In this document: in pieces, positions 56,601-64,000 of the stretch
How the letters are laid out: every line of letters starts with the position of its first letter
Position numbering within the stretch: position 1 is the first letter of the stretch
Assembly: GCA_019022495.1 (NCBI GenBank)
Contig: JAFEKR010000006.1
Location: forward strand, 2,914,001-2,978,000
Length of the DNA: 64,000 nt
DNA from: Epichloe hybrida
Lineage: Eukaryota; Ascomycota; Sordariomycetes; Hypocreales; Clavicipitaceae
Direction of reading: 5' to 3'
Notes under the pieces: generated by a model
What the model was told of the DNA's origin: nothing
Seen by the model: only the letters and a program-made list of their open reading frames with translations
The model's database searches: none
Program-made: the position numbers and the translations under genes

Positions 56601-59600
56601 AGACCTAACCCCATCTTCAACTCGCCGTCAACTCTTTGCCGTTTGTTCGTTCTGACTCGACAATTGGATGGGTGGCGTGCCACAACTCCAACTTCTGAAT
56701 GCCCAGTGACGTGACCAACCTAAACCCATTCGATCCATTGTCTTCCTCCCATGATGGTCATCGCTCGATTTCTCGCTCCGTTTTGGCTGGCTCGTCAGTC
56801 AAGAGGAGGACCAAGAGGGAGTCAGCCACCTCTTCTGGCCGGAAACATGGTCCGCAATAGGCTATTGACTTGCATCCCTCTCGAGTAGTACTTTGAGTAG
56901 TACGTCAGCAGCTCTCAACTAGGGTCTCTGACGCGCTCTGGTGCGCGCTCGGCTGTGTCTCTGCTGTTGCCGGTATTTGTGGAGGCGTTCCTACTTATTA
57001 GACTCTTCTCTTCTTCTTCGCTCTCCTTTCAAGGCGCTCCGGTGGAAGCAGCTGACTTTGCCACAAGGTGGCAACAGGACAACATGTACGCCACGCCCGC
57101 CCCAGGGCATCATGAGAAATACTCCGGAGCGACGAGAAAGCGTTCTTGGTGCTGGTGCATCCTCAATTCACTATTCTTTATTCGTTTACTATGCCTCTTT
57201 GATACTATTCGGAATTTCAAAGCAAAGCGCGGAGACGACGAGCTCAAGAATGTTGAACAAGACTATTATATCATTCTTTCAGCGTTCCCTACTTAATTTT
57301 TGAACCAAGTCAAAAGCTTTATAAATAGCAGCAAAGGCGTGCGGCAGTAGAAGTGTGTCAGTTGCGCGACCCTCGATTGAAGTAAGCCCGGCTGAATGAT
57401 AGGCACGGTACTCCGTGCTCGGTTCGTAAACTCTCTCCCAACTGAGACAAGAAGCTAAGACATAAGACGACCTATATTTGGTCAGACGGCCGGGACAAGT
57501 TTGCTAGATGGCTGTTGTTGTGGAATCCCCAAACATAAATCAGTCAGATGTCTAATCGAGGCGTCATTCTGTTCCCATTTCACCATCGTTCACCCGCAAC
57601 TCTCACCATCGGACTCGACTGCCAGTTGACTACTCCGTACTCCGTACCCGGTCCCAATTTCGCCCATCTTGCATCTGCGCACTGTTGCACGTTGTATGAA
57701 AAGAAGCTGCGATACCTTGATGTAAAGTAATCATCATTGGCTCTGGCAAATCACATCACGGGCCCCCTTCATCCGTGCTGACCAATCACGCGCACTCAAT
57801 CACCATCAAACGGCATCCATGGGCTCGCTCCATGCATAGACATGGTCTGCATTCGTGATTCTCTCGCATTTTTGTTAGGTGAAGGGGGGTGCAAGGAAGC
57901 TGCTAGACCCCGGTCTGTTCTGGTTTGCTCTGTCACGTCGAGATTGAGGTTAATTTGTGGGGTATGCTCTAGATGTTTTTGTTTGACCATGGAATTCTTC
58001 CAGCAACATGCTGTGACAAGCGAGACGTCAACAGGGGTGGTTTATTTACCGACCAGCGGCTTTTTGCTTTCGAATCACATCACACACACAACTACTGTTA
58101 TTACCGAGGTTCGTCAATTCCTTGTGGCCCCAGTCTCGGCCGTTGGGTGCTCATGACCTAAAATGACCCAATTCGGAAGTGGAAATCCCAAATTGCGGTG
58201 TCCAACTCGAACAGTTTCCGAGGCTTCGGCGTGGAGTGATGGTCAAGTCGCGATCTTTGCCCGATTTTCGGTCAACCTCGTCTTCAGTCACAAAGCGTCT
58301 GGTTTGATTGACAGATGCGGTCGTTCGTGGATCGCCCATCCGTGCGAAGGTGGAAGGAATGTCCGTGCACTGTGCACTGTGCACTGTGTAGTGCAGGGGA
58401 CGTGACGGGCGCCTTCAGTGCTCACCCCTTCTGGGAAGAACGGAAGGACCAGGAGCATGCTCCTGCTTTTTTCTCCAGGATCCAGGGTCTTTGCCTTTGG
58501 CATTCTTTCTCCGAAGGTTATGCCCTCGTGTCTGTCGTGGCACAAGCCTCATTGGAAGTCTCCTTCGAAAGTGTATCGATGTTCCTTTGTCCACCCGCCG
58601 CATAAGGTCACCGGTCCCAGGAGAATGGGCCGACCCTGCAAAGTGCTGGCTGGCTGGGTTCCAGGTGCGACTTGGAAGACGCCGGCTCAGAACCTCCCAA
58701 ATCAGGAACTCATCGAAACACGCATAGTTTGTTGAAATCACACCGTGGCTTGCTCAGCGATCTCAGCAGCGGGCGAAATCAAAGCTGATCGACAGCGATT
58801 CGAGTTTACTACCAGTACGCGCAAACAGAGGGCGCTCAGACCAAATTACGGTCACTTTACTGCGTCGATATTCGGGAAACAAGAGTGCAATCTGTTGGCA
58901 TATCGATGAGGCTTTTGGAGAGAACACTCTAGTAGCCCATGTTCGGTCGTGCGCGCATTCATGCAGATTCCTCAGGGAAATTACTGTGAGAGAAGAGACA
59001 ACATACAAACCCTTGCGTTTTGATAAGCCGCCTGGCGTGCGATACGTCCAACACCATATGCATCAATTGATAGCTAAGGGCAAAAGGCTTTCAGCGGACA
59101 ACTTGAATCCATCATCCGTGGTCCATCCTCCGGCACGGGCGGGATCGGTTCCGTCCTCCAACTATACCACTATTGTTCCTGGGCCATACAAGCGCGTTGT
59201 CGACCCGACGCGGAATGCTTATTCGGTCAAGGTTGCCGCAAACAAAGAGAAGAAGTAATGTTCGATCGGTGGGGTCGGCGCTTGCTGCTATTGGGGAACG
59301 AGAGGAGCTACTAATGTATGAAAAAAACGGTCCGTTTCCTGACCGGTACCTGATGTAGTATCGCGCCGTAAGACTTAAGCACGACCTAACAACTTCATGC
59401 TGGGGCTCTTTGGCATACATGGATTACGGGTCTCCTATCTCAAGGCACACTTGTTGTTTGGCGGTATATGGCCGTATCATCCTACATTTCTTTGTTCTTC
59501 TATGCCACTCCGGTCTCGTTCGGAAAGCCGCAGTTACCACAAGCGACTTGCACTCATATCCGGTACGCAAATGTCTTTCAGTTTTTTTTTTTTTCGGGGG

Positions 59601-62500
59601 GCCGTTCTTTACAAACCAGTTTTCTGGATTTTACTGGGGGTTTACCCCCTTGTTTCCGCCTTCACCGCTACTAAAGAAAACGTTCTGGCAACAATGCTCA
59701 CGACAATGTGGCGCTTTGGCTGCACCACGATTTTCAGCCCTTGCAAAGCATCCTAGAGATAAATGCCAACTCAACTCGAAATTACCACGCATCCGTCATC
59801 TCTCATCTTCCTTCAGCGTGGAGTGGTCCTGATCGCAGTACTTCGTAAAGTCGAATCTGTCGCAGCAGGGGTTCCACGCTTCACCGCACTAGGATCATGC
59901 CGAAAGTCAATCGCGATAGGTTGTAGTGAGACTTATCTAAGCCCGACAAGGACAATTGCATTATCCTAAAATAAAACGCAGGTTATTAGCGCATCGACTT
60001 GAGCGCTTCAAACGGTGAAGTGTCGGTCGCTTGTGGTCGATCTCGTCGTGCAAGTGGGCAGGAGCGTTTCGGTTCGCTGGGCCTAAGGAAACTCTGATAG
60101 CCCAATCTCCATCTTCTTTCATGCTCTGCTCGTCGAGCACCGCTGATAGGTAAGACTATCAGATATCACTCTCTACGCGGAAACGATGATGATAGAAGTT
60201 TCCGATTCGATTCGGGAAGCTGTCACGGTCTGCGGAGGCCAAGTGGCTTCTGCAGGATGCGGCATGCGGTGCTTTTACATCATTTCATATAACAAGGTCC
60301 AGTGACCAGGAAATTTGGTGATAATCTTACGCACCCATTTTGACGCTGAAGATGACTACGAGGGGCCAAGTATGACCGACTCCCGACTCCTAGAAGCCCC
60401 ATGATGATGGTGATGGTATCACCTGGAAGGCTAACTGGCTTTACAGGGCCAAGATGTGAAGCGCAGCATTATCCTTATCGAAATCACGGACGGACCCGCG
60501 CCGCATTTCTTCATGGGCCAATCGACTTTTTTCTCCAGGCTGTTTTGCCATGCTATCTACTACAAAGGACAATGAAATCGAATTCTGTCACACCGGCAAC
60601 TTTGTCCTAGATTGCAGTCAAAATGTTGGCAAAGCGCACACGAAAAGCGCCTTTACCATAAGTTTGCCGATTGATTAATTTCCCGTACAGCGTCCACTTT
60701 TCCCACCCTGTCAGTCGCTAATCCACGTCGCCTCGACTCTTGCGCTCGCTTCACCTAAGAATGACGTAGCATTGGCAATACTAGCAGATCATCGAATCCT
60801 CGGGCTTTTGGTACTTCTCAATGAGAAACTCCGGCACCGTCTTTTACTTCTTCTTTAACAAATTTCGGTTTAGGAGGCGGAGCTGCACTATGCCGTTTCG
60901 GGTTGACTTCTCTCAACGGTTGTTGGCCCAGGATGTAACAAAGCAGAGCCCTGCGTATAATGTGGTGTCACGAAGGTCACGAGGTTGGCAAAACCGGTCA
61001 GCAAATTTATCGCCACTCACATGCCTTTCTAATAAAACCATGGGCGGCAGCACTCATCCGGCGGCATCGTTCACGTTCGACAATGCATTTTCGCTGTTCG
61101 CGTTTGCTCGGTTATAAACCACATTGCCGTCACCCTATATATATGCCTTGCCTTCCGCTGGATCGGGTGAGATGCAGCATGTCCTGCTTTCGTTCGATGT
61201 CAACGTCATGATACTCAATCACTCGTATCGTTAGTTGTAGTCGGATGTGGGATATGGGATTTACGCGTTATCTTTATGGCCTCGACTCACGGGCTCGGCT
61301 TAGACTACCGCAAGGCTGAAAGTGGGAGGCACAAAAAGTACCACTTGTGCGTTTTGCATAAGTCGGTTAGGGAGGGTGAGGGGTGGGGTAAGGGGTGGGG
61401 TGTGGGCACTGTGGGGTGTGGGGTGTGGGTTGTGGGTACCGACATCTGACTGAGTACATCAGGATATGAACACCATGATGCAAATTGCAAAAGGCAAATG
61501 CGACTCGGATAAATGCTGCAATTCCGCCGTCATGCCACTCTCCGACGTGGTATTTATCTTTGAAGGCCAGAATCCACCACGATATTTGTGGTTGCAGATA
61601 CGTCGCTTGCACAGCGATATGAGGTGCATCAATCATCAAACCATTCTTTTTTGGCCCGACCATGACGAAGAGAGGACAAAAGAAGGCAGCACCTCAGAGA
61701 TGGCGGCCCTTTCAGAAGCTGCGCGTTTAGCGACGTGCCACGTAAAAGGTAGACCTTTCCCGAAGCCATAGGAAGCGCCATGAGCTATTAGCCATAAGCT
61801 ATTAGCCACTCTCCAAAAATCATCGTGACAGACATCTTTTTTATCTTGTCTGACGCCTTGAGAAAGGATCCTGACCACGGCTTTAACAGAGCTAAAGTCT
61901 AACAAGACGAAGAGACAGCTGTCGCATTACTTCCGCGGTTGGTGTGAGGACAGTATACGCGAGTCTGCATTGAGTAGTCAGAAGAAGTTCTTCGAACGGG
62001 AAGGCCACATACCATACTGCATGAATTCTTTCACCTTGGATTGCTGTCAGAAATATTTGCCTCGTGTTGCATCTGATGAAACTACGTCTGCACGCAAACG
62101 CGCGCATACATACATGCAATCAATCGTGTGGGCGTGCTCTGGCACACTCCATATCATTCATCACTATGTCTGCGGGTGCCTGGGTATAGTTGGCCGAGTA
62201 TGAAAACGAGTCTACAATATGGGGTATCAGCAGTACGTGTCGGCGACGCACGTCTTTAAAAAACAAGAAAGAGAAATCGACTACAAAGCAAAAGGAGACA
62301 CGAGTCACGTTATCGAAGCAAGGATTCACAATGCACTGGGTGCAGGGGTTGGGGCCATTATCTATTGCATTGGATGCGGTGCGACGGTCAAGGTTGCAGA
62401 GAGCATGGTAAGACAAGATTCGTGGATTGGGTGCCACATGCTGCGAATCGGCATGACGGAGGAGATTCCTCGCATATGGCATCGGTGCGTTTGAAAGCCA
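56601..62500. other. Gene-poor DNA, nothing recognised
   Basis: About 5.9 kb without a domain-bearing frame on either strand. Open frames are short, overlap in antisense and lack codon bias or splice-joinable motifs. It contains TACTCCGTA motifs (56362, 57631), a T/G homopolymer junction near 59582-59602, and a GGGGTGTGGGT-type G-rich run at 61375-61440. A short lineage-specific gene could be missed. Confidence 0.45.
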
Positions 62501-62504
62501 AGCC

Positions 62505-62575
62505 CCGGCCATGGAGATGGAGATGGAGATGGAAATGGAGATGGAGATGGAATGGGATGGGATGGGATGGGATGG
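62505..62575. repeat. GGAGAT hexamer run passing into GGGAT pentamers
   Basis: GGAGAT/GGAAAT units run to about 62550, then GGGAT units to 62575. Confidence 0.9.
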
Positions 62576-64000
62576 CCGTGGCAACGCTCGTCAACGCTCG
62601 CACGATGGTTTCTCTCCTTTCTAATTTTTTTTGTTGTTGCTATTTACTGACTAGGGTTTTATTTTCAGGTGTCAAGCGAGGCAAGGACAGCTGCTGGGCG
62701 ATAGGTTAGGCATCTACATACTGTGTCTACCTACCTAGGTGGGCTTTGACTGCTTTCGCATACGTACAAAAACCCCGAAACTTCATAAAGGCAGACAGAC
62801 GACAGATGAGGATAGGCGGACCATGTGACGTTGGTGCAGCGTCGGTTCGACTCGGATCACATGGCACGGCATGGCACGGCATGGCACGGCATGGCATGGC
62901 ATGGCATGGCATGGCATGGCACGGCATGGCATGGCATGGCATGGCATGGCACGGCATGGCATGGCATGGCATGGCACGGCATGGCATGGCATGGCATGGC
63001 ATGAAAGGACGATTGCAATGAATTTGATCTGCTTTCCACGTCCATGTCGAAGGGTACTTTGGAAGAAAAAGCAAGCACGCTTCGGACGAAAGAGGAGGGC
63101 TGTGCCTGGATCTGCTTCCCAGAGGATTTCTTCGACAAGGTTCCCCTGGCATTGGCGATGAATACAATGGACGGCGTCAGGGGTCCCGGTAACACGCCCC
63201 GGAAGCAGACCCGGGATAAAAGAAAAGGAGAATGCCACGACAAGGTGTGGGGCTCCATGTTCATGCAGTAGCTCTACATACACACGAGAGCGGTCTGGCA
63301 TTGGCACATGTATGTATTGTCGATTGTCCGTCTTGTTGTTGCACCGGCTTTCCGTTGATTGATCACAGTCCTGATCAAAGTCCGTCACGGCCACATACTC
63401 ATCCTCGGTGCCAATTGTTGAGGTTCTAGATCTCTCATCGACCAATCAATGAACCGACCAACCGCCCAACCGCCCAGCCAGCCAGCCAGCCCGACCTATA
63501 GCCATGGACGACATTGTCCTGATCCTGGGATAAAGGGAACTACATACAGACGGGGCGTCAATAAATGGTCATTTCTTCGGAGCTTGATTCAGCGAGGGTG
63601 GTCGGTGGTTTACTCTGACCGCCTCGCGGGCGCCGTGCTTGCTTGCATCTCTCTGCCTGGCCATGATGAATAGCCCATGTGGCTAGCCGAAGCTGGGGGC
63701 GGAGATATCCCCGAGTAAGTTTTACTTTTTTTTTTTCTATAAAAAAAACTTTACATTTTCAGAATGGCACTGCCGTTGGGCTACAATCTCGTAGTTTATA
63801 TGGGTTCTTTCTCAAGGTTGAGGCCTAACAGTGACATCTGGTGCCACATCAGGCCTTCCCCCCCGCCCCGAAATCCCAACGTGAAAGAGGTCTCACTCCA
63901 GATCAGCTTCACATCCTTGACACGCAAAACGTGGATGTCACCACGTCATCATGATGATTGTAGTGCACGGGGTATGTATGTAACAGTAATTGCCATGTCG
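62576..64000. other. Gene-poor right end with pentamer satellite
   Basis: Apart from the pentamer array at 62861-63003, no gene or element was identified. Frames crossing the array are products of the repeat. The window ends without a recognisable feature. Confidence 0.45.
62861..63003. repeat. 28-unit pentamer array (ATGGC with ACGGC variants)
   Basis: 140 bp of unbroken 5-bp units. 22 are ATGGC and six (units 2, 4, 6, 13, 19, 24) are ACGGC; no other change occurs. It is open in several frames on both strands, giving spurious repetitive peptides. Confidence 0.95.

Noticed and set aside
62727..63445. Long frames with MPCHA/HGMAW repeats on both strands
   Set aside because: Artefacts of the 5-bp ATGGC array, which is stop-free in several frames.

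Overview
The window is nuclear DNA of a filamentous ascomycete, probably Sordariomycetes/Hypocreales. Protein-coding genes carry short introns (about 50-120 bp) with GTAAGT-like donors and CAG/TAG acceptors. The trifunctional trpC/trp-1 architecture, a Use1 SNARE, Nup188 and Atg1 with their fungal layouts, and a retroelement destroyed by CpA-to-TpA mutation (repeat-induced point mutation, RIP) all fit that group. I assigned the group from sequence memory, not from a search.

Left arm (1-20.6 kb): 3' part of COG1 (Golgi tethering); a peroxisomal-type enoyl-CoA isomerase; RNA polymerase I subunit A49; a 25-residue ribosomal protein eL41 gene with a 7-bp last coding exon; a divergent FHA-domain protein kinase whose DFG motif reads DFA; a zeta-toxin-fold P-loop kinase; the autophagy kinase ATG1 (three exons, long leader region); dephospho-CoA kinase; and ornithine aminotransferase.

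Middle (20.9-30.25 kb): one AT-rich, RIP-degraded Ty3/Gypsy LTR retrotransposon on the minus strand, with 116-bp LTRs and a 4-bp GCGG target duplication. Fossil zinc knuckle, reverse transcriptase, RNase H and integrase motifs are still readable through stops. It sits in the short interval between two divergent housekeeping genes.

Right arm (30.3-55.2 kb): GPI mannosyltransferase III (GPI10/PIG-B) with a microsatellite-encoded lysine tail; a RhoGAP with an apparent frameshift near its C-terminus; TIM9 with an 8-bp first coding exon; NUP188 (1826 aa); trpC (divergent from NUP188); a BRCT-domain protein with an apparent one-base frameshift; the ER SNARE USE1; and an HMT1/ABCB6-type half ABC transporter.

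Far right (55.2-64 kb): about 8.8 kb in which I recognise no gene. It holds several tandem repeats, including a 28-copy pentamer array.

The genes are unrelated housekeeping functions with no cluster logic; neighbouring transcription units are convergent or divergent. No tRNA, rRNA or CRISPR array was recognised. The most notable items are the RIP-killed Gypsy element and its codon-phased internal repeats, the zeta-toxin-like gene, the DFA kinase, the two frameshifted genes and the micro-exon genes.
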